From contig CAUYLG010034683.1 in assembly GCA_963573385.1 (NCBI GenBank), positions 248,001-312,000 on the forward strand: DNA of 64,000 nt. Reading direction: 5' to 3'. This stretch comes from Cacajao melanocephalus (taxonomy: Eukaryota > Chordata > Mammalia > Primates > Pitheciidae). The position numbers were made by a program, and so were the translations under genes. The notes under the pieces are model-generated. The model was not told the DNA's origin and did not search any database. It worked only from the letters and a program-made list of their open reading frames with translations. Numbering within the stretch: position 1 is the first letter of the stretch; each line of letters opens with the position of its first letter. This document shows, piece by piece, positions 23,311 through 36,413 of the stretch.

Positions 23311-24850
23311 GATCTTTTTTAAAACATGAATGACTACATAGCATGTTACCGTAGGGCTATATTATAATTTATGTAACCAGTCTCCCCACCATGTACAGAC
23401 ATTTTTTTTTCAATTTTTGCTGCTATAAACTGCACTGCCATGAACATCACTGATCACATATGATTTGGCACAAGTATTAGAATGTTTGCAGGATAAATTC
23501 CTAGAATCAGAATTGCTGAATCAAAGGTTAGATACCTCAGTAATTTTGAAAGTGTTGCCAAATTGTCATTCAAACTGGCCATAAAACTTGACAGTCTCCA
23601 CCGTAATTTATAAGAGTAACGGTTTACCAACACCAGAGCCAACTTAGTGAGATGCCCATGGTGTCTGGCTTTTAGTTTTTGTTTCTGTTTATTTTATTAT
23701 TTTATTTTATTTTATTTGCCTTCCAATCTGATTCATTTAAAACAATATGCTATTGAGGTTTTAATTTTTGTGGTTCTTGGTAGACAACTGAGAAATTTTA
23801 TTTATTTTATAGTTTGTCTTTTCATGAAATCTTTATTCATACTTTTTAACTTTATAATTGTTTAAATGATTTGATAACTCTTTACATTTTAAGAAAATCA
23901 TCCCTTCTATGCGTTTTATCTCCACTGATATAGACATTTATCATGTGCATGTGTATTTTATAGTTTATTTTTTTTCCACTGGCTTTCTTTAGGTTATGTT
24001 GTTGACATTCTACTTAAAATTTTGGCAGAATTTAATTTTTTTTCATCTGGATTTAATGTTAGTCTTTTGGGAGACTCTCCCTTATTCTACAATTATTTCT
24101 AAAATTTTCTCTGCTTTCTTTTCCTGCTTGTATTAAGCCAAATCACTGAGGAGTGGAATCGGATCCAGAGGTCCAGGCAAGGGAGGGCATGAATTGAGGT
24201 GTGAATTTGTGATGCACTGTTGAGGCCCGAAGAGGCCAAGTGGGCTGGGCAGGAGCTGGCAGGGATGTGGCCTCTGGAGAACTGGAGGTTCTGTCTGGCC
24301 CTGGGCACTTGGGTATGAGTGGGGCCACATCCAGTGCAGCCCAGTGGCAAGAAGGCACACTGCTTTCCCACCTTTATACGCACAGGCCACAGCCGTGCCA
24401 GGCCTCCTGTGTCCCTGCAGACAAAGGGAGCCCTCGGGGAATGCCCCAGCCTAGGAAAGGGCATCAGGCAGGTCACCAACAGTATCTGCTTCAGGACTTC
24501 TGATTTTTCCTCTCTTCTTTTTTCCTTCTTTTTATCTGTAATCAATCCATTGAGATTTATGTTGTTGTGAGTAGTAAGGTAAAAATCCAATATCATTATT
24601 ATTTTACAAACAGCTACACTGTCTCTCAACACATTTATTGAATTTTCCTTCTCCCCCACCCCCATTCTGAAATGACGCTTTTATTGCAGGCTACGTTGCT
24701 GTAGGCACTTGGGCCTGTTTCCACGGTTTCCATTTCATTTGATCGATTGATCAGTTTATATTCCAATACCACACTGTTTTAATTAGCATAGCTATATGTG
24801 ATAATACTTGGTAAGTAGCATAAATTCCCATTCCATACTCTTTTCATAAC
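23311..24850 (-). repeat. Old L1M (antisense), interrupted
   Basis: ORF2-region antisense text is readable: GAATTGCTGAATCAAAGGTT, GTGTTGCCAAATTGTCATTC and, after an interruption, ACACATTTATTGAATTTTCC, CAGTTTATATTCCAATACC and CACTGTTTTAATTAGCATAG. Between about 24130 and 24520 a GC-rich block replaces L1 text. An (ATTTT)n tract lies at 23689-23717. Confidence 0.8.
24130..24520. other. GC-rich block interrupting an L1M
   Basis: About 390 bp, much richer in G and C than the surrounding L1, with no recognised family. Pyrimidine-rich similar strings lie on both sides (24103-24126, 24505-24530) and could be a degenerate target-site duplication. Confidence 0.5.
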
Positions 24851-24853
24851 ATC

Positions 24854-25996
24854 TGTTGGAAACAGATGCTCGGTGCCACAAAGAAAAATCAGCACTGAGA
24901 CAAAGAATCTTTCAGCAATGCCATTTTTACTTCCTCGGCTACAGGAAGGGGACCCTCACTAGCCATCTTGCCAGGAGGGTACAATGAACAAAGGAAAGTG
25001 GACATATTCATCCCTTACGCATTTGGGGTCGTCCTTACTGCCGTGTCTGATCTCCGTTGGCTGGAACCAGACCTCACAATCTAAACTAAAACCTGCTTGG
25101 CTAATAACTTACAACTTTTCTAAACAGGTAAAAGCAATGGAGAGCTGGGACATGCCTGTGAGCATGTCCAGCACAGATATCTTCGTTAAAGTAGAAGGAC
25201 ACGCAGTGTACCATGTGCCTGTAAGCATGGCATGTTTAACAGCTGCATAGGATAGGACCTAACAAAGAGTTGTGAACACACTTATGATTTATTCTTTAAC
25301 AAGAAAGGAAACTTTAAAGAGGAATTTTTTACTTCCCACAATCTCTCTCTTGGATACTGTAAACCAAACATAAACTCCAAGGCCTCCCAGCCATCCAAAT
25401 GGACTTTCCCGTAGCCAGGGCACTCTGCAGTCTCACCTGGAAGACTCGTTCCGGCCATGAGGGGAAGTGGGCGTTGCACGAGCCGCATTACAGCCCTCCA
25501 GTGCTGACGTCCACACAGACCTCGAGTCCCACAGGAAACATTTAACAGTCTGTTCCCTCTGAAGTCTAAAACTAGAGGCTTCATCTGCGTGACAGAACAC
25601 TGGTCTCCACAGCCTCCTACTGTAACCCATTCCTTTCTGCTGATAATGACACTTTCAACCAACTGGCAATCAAAAAATGTTTAAATTGACCTAAGACCTG
25701 GAAGCCCCTCCCCACCCCCTGCTTCAAGTTGTCTCACCTTTCTGGACCGGACCATCGTCTATCTTAAGTGTATTTGATGGATGTCTCATTCCTCCTAAAA
25801 TGTATAAAAGACAAGCTGCCTCCAGATCACCTCAGGGCCATGTTCTCAGGACCTCCTGAGGTCCGTGACATGGGCCATAGTCACTCATATCTGGTGCAAA
25901 ACAAACTTCTGTATAATTAAACCTCTGTATAATCAAATTACAGAATAAAACTATAAAATTGAACATTTTACAGAGTTTGACTCTTCGTTGATGACA
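24854..25996 (+). repeat. Solo ERV1-type LTR
   Basis: Starts TGTTGGAAACAG and ends near GTTGATGACA, giving TG...CA termini and about 1.14 kb. A TATA box TATAAAAG is at 25803-25810 and a polyadenylation signal AATAAA at 25944-25949, the spacing expected of U3-R-U5. The stretch TCAGGACCTCCTGAGG (25846-25861) and the ending GAGTTTGACTCTTCG are typical of ERV1 class LTRs. No internal viral genes adjoin. The exact family is not certain. Confidence 0.7.
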
Positions 25997-26379
25997 CTCT
26001 TGCTGATTTGCATGTAGAGTCCAGCTTGATAATCTCCTTCTCACACACTGGAGATTTAAATGAATATACACACGTAATTGGGATTCTATACATTATTCTG
26101 ACCCGTGTACATCCGCCCAACACTTAGAGAAGCATTGGCTTCTGGACATGGGCAGGCTGCCTTTCCAGGACCATGGTAAGACTTCGCATTTGTCCAGAGA
26201 TCTTGGGGTGAATTCCCGAGTCCTGTTCAATACTCTTCTTCACATAATGTTGAATTGCTATTCTGGTTTATTCTCACATACTTTTATAGCTTTATATTCC
26301 TAATACATAAATAGAATATTATCTTTCATTTTATCTTCCTGTGCTGTTTAAATGCAATTTTTCGGCTCCTCAGAATGAT
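25997..26379. other. Unassigned AT-rich sequence
   Basis: Between an LTR and an L1M; possibly L1 flank, not recognisable. Confidence 0.4.
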
Positions 26380-28130
26380 ACATTATAAATGTTTATAATA
26401 AAACCAGTGCCCGTGCGCTCAGCTCTCAGGAAACAGAACATGCTGGAGCGCTGATTCATATGCACTCCCCACCCACTAAGGGGCCAACTGATCTGATTTT
26501 GCTTTACTGTTCTCTTGATTCCTTTATCATTTTACCAAATTAGTGTCTCTCCCAAAGCCAGGAGTTGCTTCCTCTTTCTTGTTTGTGAGCTTTATCCGAA
26601 TGGTGCCAGTGTTTCTGCAATTGACTATGATTTGTGCTTGTCACTCAGCCGTGAAGGTCGAAGAGCCCTCGTGGAGACGGCTGTGGCCGCAGTTTACACA
26701 GTGTCCTTGTGACACAGAATAAAGTCACAGTCTTTTTATCACGGCGCCTTCACTCACTCCCTGTTGACATTTGGGTCGGTTCCAAGTCTTCTGCTACAAA
26801 CAGTGCTGCTGTGAATACTCTGTGCCTGGTTCCTGCTGAGTCCATCTAAATTTCTGTGTTTTGATTATTTCTTGTTTTTCTGTTGTTCTCGGGTATGTAA
26901 TTAGACATACTTTTGCTGGGTCATAGGTTAGGAACAACTTTAGCTTTTATAAGATGAAGCCTAATTATTTTTTTACTACCAAAGTGTTTTGAAAAAACAA
27001 TAGTTAAGCAATCCCGTCTACAAATCTTTAAAAACTGTGTCAATCTTTCTGGCTTGAGATATGCATTTTATTTTTAATTCTTATTTTCCTGATTATTAAT
27101 CAGAAGCATCATTTTTGCATTAATTGGCCTTTTAATTTTCACTTCCATGAAAAGCTTCCTCATACATGCTGCCTATTGGGTGTGTTTTAAACCGCCAATT
27201 ATTTAAAAGTTATTTTTGTTTTATATTTTAAATTTCAATTTTCTATCAGTCACAACGATTGCAGTTTTTTTAGTTGAAGTTACCATTTTCGTGGTGAATT
27301 TTGATGAAAAGAAGTTCTTTTATCGTTTGTACTGTTCTTTATTTCAAAAACCTTTCCAAAGTACTTTCTGATATTTTCTTCTAAAATGTTCAAATTTTTT
27401 CCTTTGCATTTCGGTGTGTAAATCACCTGTGTACTTGGACAGAGGTAGAGATTTGATCTATTTTTTCTTATAGTTATTGGTTGAATTAGCACAATTTTTG
27501 AATGGTGTATCCTTCACCCAGTAATGTGCAAAATCTGCTCTGTTATATGCCAAGTAGCCATTGGCCCTGCAGGTTAAAATACGTGTCTGTTGCTTCTATA
27601 TCGATGGAGGTTAGCTGAACATTAAATTCTTGGTTCTGCTCTCTTTCTTTGAGGAATTTGTTTTTGTTTGGTTGGATATTACAGTTGAGAAGTCTTAGAC
27701 AAATGGATTTCTTAACCTTTATGGGTGACTTAATCTTTTAGCATGGACTTTCAAAAGTTGTTTATTTAAAAATTCAGTGACCTTTCTTTATTATGGTATG
27801 TTTCAGTGAGGAGTATTTTGATATCAATATTTTTTTTCAACTTTTCCTGGACTATGAGGTGCTCTTTTAATATGTGGATAAAATAATCCTTTAGTATCAA
27901 GAATAACATCTTTAGTTATTTCTTTAAACATTTTTGCTAGGCTATTATCTGGATTTTGTTTGTTGAGGAGCACCACTTATTTGTATGTTGTATCCAAGTC
28001 CATGATTTTCTCTGTGTTCCTAAACTCTTTGGTTTTTCCATTTTGTTTTCCCTTCTCTCTATGTCCCTGGTGATTTGGGATTATTGCACATTCATTTAAT
28101 TAGTGGGTGCAAATTTTATTTTCCTCTGTG
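26380..28130 (-). repeat. Old L1M (antisense)
   Basis: Ordered antisense L1 text: CTCCCTGTTGACATTTGGGT, GCTACAAACAGTGCTGCTGT, CTTTTGCTGGGTCATAGGTT, then a long AT-rich ORF2 region including GGCTTGAGATATGCATTTTA. The stretch after about 27600 is more degenerate. Numerous frame breaks; no coding capacity. Confidence 0.75.
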
Positions 28131-28179
28131 CTGGCTCCTAGTCTATCATGGAGGGTGGAGTGTAAGCCACCCCGACCCT

Positions 28180-28362
28180 GGCAGTCCCGCTTGGATGGTG
28201 ATTCATTTTAATGAGGGGGACAGTCAATAAGCAACAATGTAAATTTATATAAATTCAAGTTGATTAATTCTGTTAAGACAAGGGAAACAAGACATGAGAA
28301 GAGAATGATAGAAAACGTCTTTAGAACAGACAATAGGTAAAGCTTCCCTGAGATGATGACAT
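28180..28362 (-). repeat. L2-like segment (antisense)
   Basis: GGGGGACAGTCAATAAGCAA and later CTTCCCTGAGATGATGACAT match antisense L2 upstream of its 3' end. The ERV-K LTR starts directly after it. Confidence 0.5.
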
Positions 28363-28363
28363 G

Positions 28364-29447
28364 TGTCAGAAACCTGGGAACTGAGATTCAGTATCTGGAG
28401 TAACAGATACCAAGCACCACAGTGGGGCTGGAGCAGGAATGCACCTGTGTGAGGTGGACAGCCACTTCCGGGACCAGGGCTGCCTGCTGTTGAGGGGAAC
28501 CCCGCAAGTGCCGGGGCAAGGCTCTGAAGCCTCAGCCTGTTCCCATATAAATACTGATTTAGAAAAGAATGAGAAATATAGGCACATAGTTATTCCTTTA
28601 TATAATCATATATAATCTTATAGTTACTTATAATCATAAAGACATATACTCAATATAACCTTTAATTTTACTAATGACTATTGGGTTATGAAGCATGGAA
28701 CTGAAGTGACATTGTGAACAAAGTGATCCTAAGGCAAGATGCTCTAAGCCCTCTGTCACGCCTGCATAAGGGCTGCTGGAGGGCACCTCGGCTGTGCCGC
28801 AGCGCCAGTGCTATGAAAGCACCTGCTGTTTAGCCAGCTAGGGAAGGAGACGTCCAAAATGACCGAGACATCTCCTTCCTGGGGAAGTTAGGAGAAAACC
28901 CCGCTTCTCCAAGCTCTTGTGGCAAGGCCTGGCAGCTGTCAGGGAGGCCCACAGACATCTGGAGGCTTAACTGTCTCTATGTGATGCTGTGCTTCAGTGG
29001 TCACGGTCCACGTCCACTCTTCATGCTCTGCTTCTGCACCTGGTTTCTCTTTTTCTCAGAAGATAAGAATTATAATAGTAACAAAATCTTAGTGTCCTTG
29101 ACATTTCTGACAAATATGTGAAGAGTGCTGATGCATTAGGTTTTCTCCTCATCTCGGCTACTTCAAAGGCCTGAGCCCCCCATCTCCAAGACGCATGATT
29201 TACCTGACCCTATCACCGACTACCATTACCTCACCCTAGCTTCCCTGCCCACTGCTTTGTACTCAATAAAAGTCAGAGTGTCCAGGCACTCGGGGCCACT
29301 GCAGGTCTCTGTGCTTTGGTTGGCAGCGGACCCCTGGGCACAAACTCTCTTCTCTTTCTCGGTGTTTTGCGTCTTTTATTTCCACAGTTTCTCATCTCCA
29401 TACCAGCAGAGAGGGGTTCAAGGGATCCTGTAGGGCTGGACCCTATA
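28364..29447 (+). repeat. Solo ERV-K class (class II) LTR
   Basis: About 1.08 kb. Starts TGTCAGAAACCTGGG and ends GGCTGGACCCTATA, the latter close to the CCCTACA terminus of class II LTRs. A TATA-like CATATAAATA is at 28544-28553 and AATAAA at 29265-29270, followed by a TTTCTCGGTGTTTTGCGTCT stretch typical of U5. No env, gag or pol frame follows. The subfamily (LTR14/LTR22/MER9 group) is uncertain. Confidence 0.75.
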
Positions 29448-29849
29448 TGCCGTGATGGGGTGAGGGTGGGGAGGCTGCAGAGAACCAGCACAGGAACTGA
29501 TGGGTATTTATTTTATACACGGCCCAAAGGCAAGTATTCCATTTAAGTGTTCAAAATTCACTAAAAGCAACTAAATGATAAACAACGTGACTCAATAACT
29601 AAACTAAATGTTATGTTTCAAAGACCAAAATGGTAAACATGTTAAAAGATATCAGCCGAAATAAATATTTTATATATATAGGAAGTTAATCACATAATGC
29701 TGTTCTATTAATGATCAGCAGAAAAGTGAGGTTAAAGTATTTAAAATTAAATGAATGCTACATATAATAAAATTCATTTTAAAGGTATTTCTTTAAAATC
29801 ATTGAAAGTTATTTTTTATCATTGGTTTCATGGTTGAATCTTGAGTTTA
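29448..29849. other. Unassigned AT-rich sequence
   Basis: No family recognised. It begins with a G-rich stretch just after the LTR, too degraded to call a primer-binding site. Confidence 0.4.
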
Positions 29850-30135
29850 TTTTCTTTTTTTATTGACACATAATAATTATACATGTTTATGGGGTACTTA
29901 AGATGTTTATTGTGTGCATATAATATGTGATGACCAAATATAGGTAATCAGGATAGCCATCACCACAAACGCTTATCATTTCTTTGTGCTGGAAACATTC
30001 CAGAACTATCTCCCAGCTATTTTGAAATATGCCATGCATTTTTGTTAATTACAGTCACCCTACTGTGCTATCCAAAGCTTGAACTTACTCCTTTCATCTC
30101 ACTGTATTTTTGTACTCATTAGTTCAAAAACTGGT
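29850..30135 (-). repeat. L1M 3' region (antisense)
   Basis: ATTATACATGTTTATGGGGT, AGCTATTTTGAAATATGCCA and AATTACAGTCACCCTACTGT give the antisense order of the L1M 3' region. Confidence 0.75.
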
Positions 30136-30136
30136 T

Positions 30137-30215
30137 TTGATGTGTTGGTGATCAAATTGTTTTCGATGAGCCGGGATACCAACGTTTCAATCTTAAGAAC
30201 AACAACGCAGCCTGT
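30137..30215 (+). repeat. Inverted repeat arm, left
   Basis: GTGATCAAATTGTTTTCGAT, GTTTCAATCTTAAGAACAAC and GCCTGTAAG recur as reverse complement at 30723-30803, about 87 percent identical by eye. Confidence 0.85.
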
Positions 30216-30722
30216 AAGTCTTTATTTTGAGCTCATTTTCTTGTGCAAATATTTCCATCTGTTGAAAACCTCTTTCTGGCTAAGGATAGTAAGAAGGAGA
30301 TGGTTGTAAGTTAACTGTCTTTTTTCATTTTTTGACTCCTTCATTTAAACAATCGCATACCTCATTTTATAATTTCGAGGTTATTTTGATGAGCTTGTTT
30401 TGTTTTTCAAGGACTGATGTCCGTTTATTGATGGCATGATATTTCCAGCTTGTCTTTATCTTCTTTGTTTCTGTCATGTATTGATGGAGATTCTGCACAG
30501 TCACCCATATATTTATTTCAATTCTGTCATGTCTGTGTTTCCTTTCTTCAGAAAGCCTTTAAACTACGATAAGAACCTTCATTTAAACAAAAGCTTTGCA
30601 TTGCTGCTTGTGACAAGTACAGGCGCACCCTCCTAGACTTGTACGGGGTACATCTGCTCGACCCCTTTGCCTACATTGAATAATTCAATCATTGATCTTG
30701 ATCTCAGGATACAAGTTGTTCA
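30216..30722. other. AT-rich spacer of the inverted repeat
   Basis: About 507 bp, no recognised family or open frame of note. Confidence 0.45.
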
Positions 30723-30803
30723 ACTTACAGGCTTTGTTGTTGTTAAGATTGATACATTGATGTCCAGCTCATCGAAAACAATTTGATCACTAGCACAGCA
30801 TGC
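30723..30803 (-). repeat. Inverted repeat arm, right
   Basis: Reverse-complement partner of 30137-30215. Could be a long terminal inverted repeat of a non-autonomous DNA transposon of about 670 bp or a local templated inverted copy. No clear target-site duplication was seen outside the arms. Confidence 0.85.
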
Positions 30804-31547
30804 AGACCTGAAGTAAGAAGTGCAGGGGGTGACGATGCAAATTTGAAGCAATTGGGTGAATTCTGGAGGAAGCTTGCTGACATGAGAAAGGATGGGAGAA
30901 GAGAGGACTCGAAGGGGGACAGATACAAGGGTTTCTGTTTTAAACATGCTAAATTGAGGAAACTCGTTGTTCATACAAGTGAAGACATGGAGTGGGTATT
31001 TGCACACAAGACTCCAGGGTCAAAAGAAAAGATAGGGGTGAGTAATAGAAACTCAGGCCTGGACATAAAGGGCAAGACCACCTAGGAAGACAATAAAAAC
31101 AGAGCAGTGAGGCCCAAGAACGGAATCCTAGGGAAATCAAAGTCAGAGGCCGGAACGACAAAGTGGGTCCTCTGAGGAAGATGGAGAAGCCGACAGTGAT
31201 GCAGGTCGGGGACCAGAGGGCTGTGGTACCCTGAAGCCAGGAGCATGAAGCATTTTGGGGGGTACAAAGGATACAATCAAGTTCTGAGAGGCCAAGGAGA
31301 AATAAGACCCGAATTGACAACTGGATGTAACAATTGTGGGCTTTCAAAAATGTGATTGAATGGGGTGGGTTCAAAAGAGTCTATGAGGAGAGTAAGTAGA
31401 GAAATAGTGCTTTCAAAGAACTTTATTCTAACAGGGAACAGAGAAATAGGTCAGTAACTGGAGGGAGGATGGGACAGGAAATGATTTTTTTGTACTTTTA
31501 GATAACTGGTTTAGAATACATTGTTGTGCATATGAAAATGATCCACA

Positions 31548-31852
31548 GGCTGGGCACGGTGGCTCACACCTGTAATCCCAGCACTTTCGGAGGCTGAGGT
31601 GGGTGGATCACCTGAGATCAGGGGTTCAAGACCAGCCTGGCCAATGTGGTGAAACCCTGTCTCTACTAAAAATACAAAAATTAGCCAGGTGCGGTGGCAC
31701 ACACCTGTAGTCCCAGCTACTCAGGAGGCTGAGACAGGAAAATCGCTTGAACCCAGAGGCAGAAGTTGTGGTGAACCAAGACTGCACCACTGTACTCCAT
31801 CCTGGGTGACAGAGCAAGACTCCATCTGAAAAAAAAAAAAAAAAGAAAGAAA
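31548..31852 (+). mobile_element. Alu (sense) with target-site duplication
   Basis: Full-length; head GGCTGGGCACGGTGGCTCAC, A tail degenerating to GAAA repeats. 12-bp target-site duplication GAAAATGATCCA at 31534-31545 and 31853-31864. It splits the L2-like segment. Confidence 0.96.
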
Positions 31853-32167
31853 GAAAATGATCCAGATGAGAAGGGAAGATTACTAATGCTGGAGAGTGAT
31901 GACACCATGGAAGCAAAGTCCTTGGAAGGTGATGAGGGTCAGGATTTGAGGATTTGGTGCACGGGGGGGGATGGGGGCGTGCAGACGCTGGTGTAGAGTA
32001 ACTACCAAAGTGGACCGCAGGGCACCGGGCCACAGAGCACAGAGGGCGGCGGGTGCATACCTGCTGGTGCTGGGGAGAAGGCCTCTTATGATTGGTTCTG
32101 TTTTTGTGTGTTTGAAATAAGAAACGAGGCCCTAAGATGGGGTGGGGTGTTCAGATAATACTGGGCA
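31830..32167 (+). repeat. Source arm of a 96-percent inverted duplication
   Basis: The reverse complement of this stretch, from the Alu tail to ACTGGGCA, reappears at 33644-33987. By-eye identity is about 96 percent over 310 bp. One difference is an 8-bp tandem duplication in this arm (two CAAATCCT-type units on the complementary strand versus one). Confidence 0.92.
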
Positions 32168-32175
32168 TTTTGGAA

Positions 32176-32949
32176 AAGTCAATTATAGAGGGGTTGGCTG
32201 CCAGACTGGGGGGCAACTGGACTGGGCTAGCTGGCCCCGAGGCAGAGCTGAGCCTCCAGCTGCTGTGGGGATTTCCCGGGACCCAAGTCTGAGAATGTGG
32301 GGGCGGCCGTCAACCCGAGGTTCATGGACGTAGACCTAAGTAGTACCAGCTCAGCCACTCCTTGTCATCAGCACGCCCAGCTGCCCAGTGCCGGCCTGGA
32401 GAAGGCAGAATGAGATTCAACAATGCTGAGTTTGCTTCCTCGTTACAGGGAAGAAGGGGAGAGAGGAGCAGAGGGTTGGAGGCTTCAGTCAAGGGAGCCA
32501 TTCTAGTGTCAAACTTGAAGTGCAACCAGACAGGAAGGGAGGAGATGAAGTATAAGAAACAGGGAAATGTGGAACCCTCTGCTCTCCTTGGGGAGGTTTT
32601 AATGTGCTCTTCATTTTTTAAAAATTTTTTTCTTCAACTTCTGAGCTTTGACAGCCCGTCTTTCTTCTCCACCTCTGATCAGCACATCTGTACGTGCAAT
32701 AGCGTACTTCCTCGCTCTCTTTTCGTATTCTGTTTTATTTATTAGAGGAATCACTTTATTTATTGTTGCTTTTCTGCTTCTATTCACGGTGATGTGATTG
32801 GTTCACATTTTTAACCTCTTTGTGCAAGTATTTTTTGGTAAATATTTATAGCCTGCCGCTTCTTTCCACTATTCTTTACTTCTTCAATTTTTCAGTGTTT
32901 ACATAAATCATATGCTTGTCCCTTTTTTCTTCTCTCTCTCCATATATAT
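32176..32949. other. Unassigned sequence
   Basis: No repeat family recognised. Frame 32362-32745 is open but unremarkable. Confidence 0.42.
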
Positions 32950-33249
32950 ACTTTTTTTTTCTTTGAGACAGCGTCTTACTCTTGCCCAGGCTGGAGTGCA
33001 GTGGTGGGATTAATAACTCACTGCAGCTTCTAACTCTCAGGTTCAAGCGATCCTCCCACCTCAGCTTCCCAAGTAGCTGGGACTACACGTCTGCCCTGCC
33101 ATGCTCAGTTAATTTATTTTTTTAGTTTTTGTATAGCTGAGTCTCAGGTACGTTGGCCAGGATGTTCTTGAACTCCTGGCCTCACGTGATCCTCCCACCT
33201 CAGCCTCCCAAAGTGCTGGGATGACAGGTGTGACCCACTGCACTTGGCC
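32950..33249 (-). mobile_element. Alu (antisense, AluJ-like)
   Basis: Poly-T start followed by TGAGACAGCGTCTTACTCTT and ending GTGACCCACTGCACTTGGCC. High divergence from the Alu consensus suggests an old (J) copy. Confidence 0.93.
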
Positions 33250-33522
33250 TATGTCTCATGTTTAATAAGCGTGTCTTCTTGGGAGCCTGAAGAAGGGTCA
33301 GAGCCATGTTCCAAGCTAGCAGGAAATCTCCCTGGCTGTTGTCGCTTTGCTTATGAGACAGGCTGTACACGTGGGCAATTGTTTCTCACTCTTTTCTTCT
33401 CCTCACTCCATTTCTCTAGAAATTTCACCTCTTTCTTCCCCTCATCCCATCTAACACAACTGTCTGAAAATGTGGCCTGAAGGGTGGCTCCTGGTCAGGG
33501 ATGCCTGCCTTCCTCCTGAGTT
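33250..33522. other. Unassigned sequence
   Basis: Under 300 bp, no feature recognised. Confidence 0.4.
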
Positions 33523-34193
33523 CTTTTATTTTATTTTATTTATTATTTATTTTTTATCTTTTGAGGTGGAGTCTCACTCTGTCACCAGGCTGGAGTGCAG
33601 CAGCGTGATCTTGGCTCACTGCAACCTCCACCTCCTGGTTCAATGCCCAGTATTATCTGAATACCCCACCCCATCTTAGGGCCTCGTTTCTTATTTCAAA
33701 CACACAAAAACAGAACCGATCATAAGAGGCCTTCTCCCCAGCACCAGCAGGTATGCACCCGCCACCCTCTGTGCTCTGTGGCACTGTGCCCTGCGGTCCA
33801 CTTTGGTAGTTACTCTACACCAGCGTCTGCATGCCCCCATCCGCCCCCCCCATGCACCAAATCCTGACCCTCATCACCTTCCGAGGACTTTGCTTCCATG
33901 GTGTCATCATTCTCCAGCATTAGTAATCTTTCCTTCTCTTCCGGATCATTTTCTTTTTTTTTCCTTTCTTTCTTTTTTTTTTTCCTTCTGGTTCAAGTGA
34001 TTCTTCCACCTCAGCCTCCTGAGTAGGTGGGATTACAAGCACACACCACCACGCCAGCCTAATTTTTCTATTTTTGGTAGAGACCAGGTTTCACCATGTT
34101 GGCCAGGATGGTCTCAATCTCTTGACCTCATGATCTGTGCCCCTCGGCCTCCCAAAGTACTGGGATTACAGGTGTGGGCCACTGCACCCGGCC
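33523..34193 (-). mobile_element. Alu (antisense) split by a templated insertion
   Basis: Part 1 (33523-33643) runs from a TTTA-rich tail to CTCCTGGTTCAA; part 2 (33988-34193) resumes at CTGGTTCAAGTGATTCTTCC and finishes at CTGCACCCGGCC. CTGGTTCAA is present on both sides and lacks one G of the usual Alu CTGGGTTCAA, showing that this very Alu's mutated site was duplicated. Confidence 0.92.
33644..33987 (-). repeat. Inverted templated insertion inside an Alu
   Basis: 344 bp that match the reverse complement of about 31830-32167. Bracketed by 9-bp direct repeats CTGGTTCAA (33635-33643 and 33988-33996). The pyrimidine-rich right end corresponds to the A-rich tail of the Alu beside the source. 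There is no A tail at the end where target-primed reverse transcription would leave one. Confidence 0.9.
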
Positions 34194-36066
<1,873 letters not shown>

Positions 36067-36413
36067 AAAAAAAGAATGAGTTCCTGTCCTTTGCAGGGAC
36101 ATGGATGAAGCTGGAAAATGTCATCCTCAGCAAACTAACACAGGAACAGAAAACCAAACACCGCATGTTCTCACTCATAAGTGGGAGTTGAACAATGAGA
36201 ACACATGGACACAGGGAGGGGAACATCACACATCAGGGCCTGTTGGGGGGTGGGGGGGCTAGGGGAGAGAGAGCACTAGGACACATACCTAATGCATGCA
36301 GAGCTTTAAACCTAGATGACGGGCTGATAGGGCAGCAAACCTCCATGGCACTTGTGTACCTATGTAACAAACCTGAATATTCCGCACATATACCACAGAA
36401 CTTAAAGTTTAAA
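36067..36413 (+). mobile_element. L1PA 3' end (sense, 5'-truncated)
   Basis: Sense L1PA from the end of ORF2 (GAGTTCCTGTCCTTTGCAGG, GTTGAACAATGAGAACACAT) through the 3' UTR to TATACCACAGAACTTAAAGT. The 3' UTR keeps the G-rich tract GGGGGGTGGGGGGGCTAGGG at 36243-36262, a known G4-forming feature of primate L1. It is the only L1 in the window in sense orientation apart from the scrap at 48760. Confidence 0.95.

Larger units (their letters stand above)
30870..32175 (-). repeat. L2-like internal sequence (antisense), split by an Alu
   Basis: Ordered blocks such as GAACGGAATCCTAGGG, ATTGAATGGGGTGGGTTCAA, TTTATTCTAACAGGGAACAG, GAGAAATAGGTCAGTAACTG and, beyond the Alu, ACTAATGCTGGAGAGTGATG resemble a common ancient mammalian LINE segment that I associate with L2. 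The family name is from memory and less certain than the layout. Confidence 0.5.

Noticed and set aside
29448..29475. Retroviral primer-binding site after the class II LTR
   Set aside because: Too few matching bases and no internal retroviral sequence follows.
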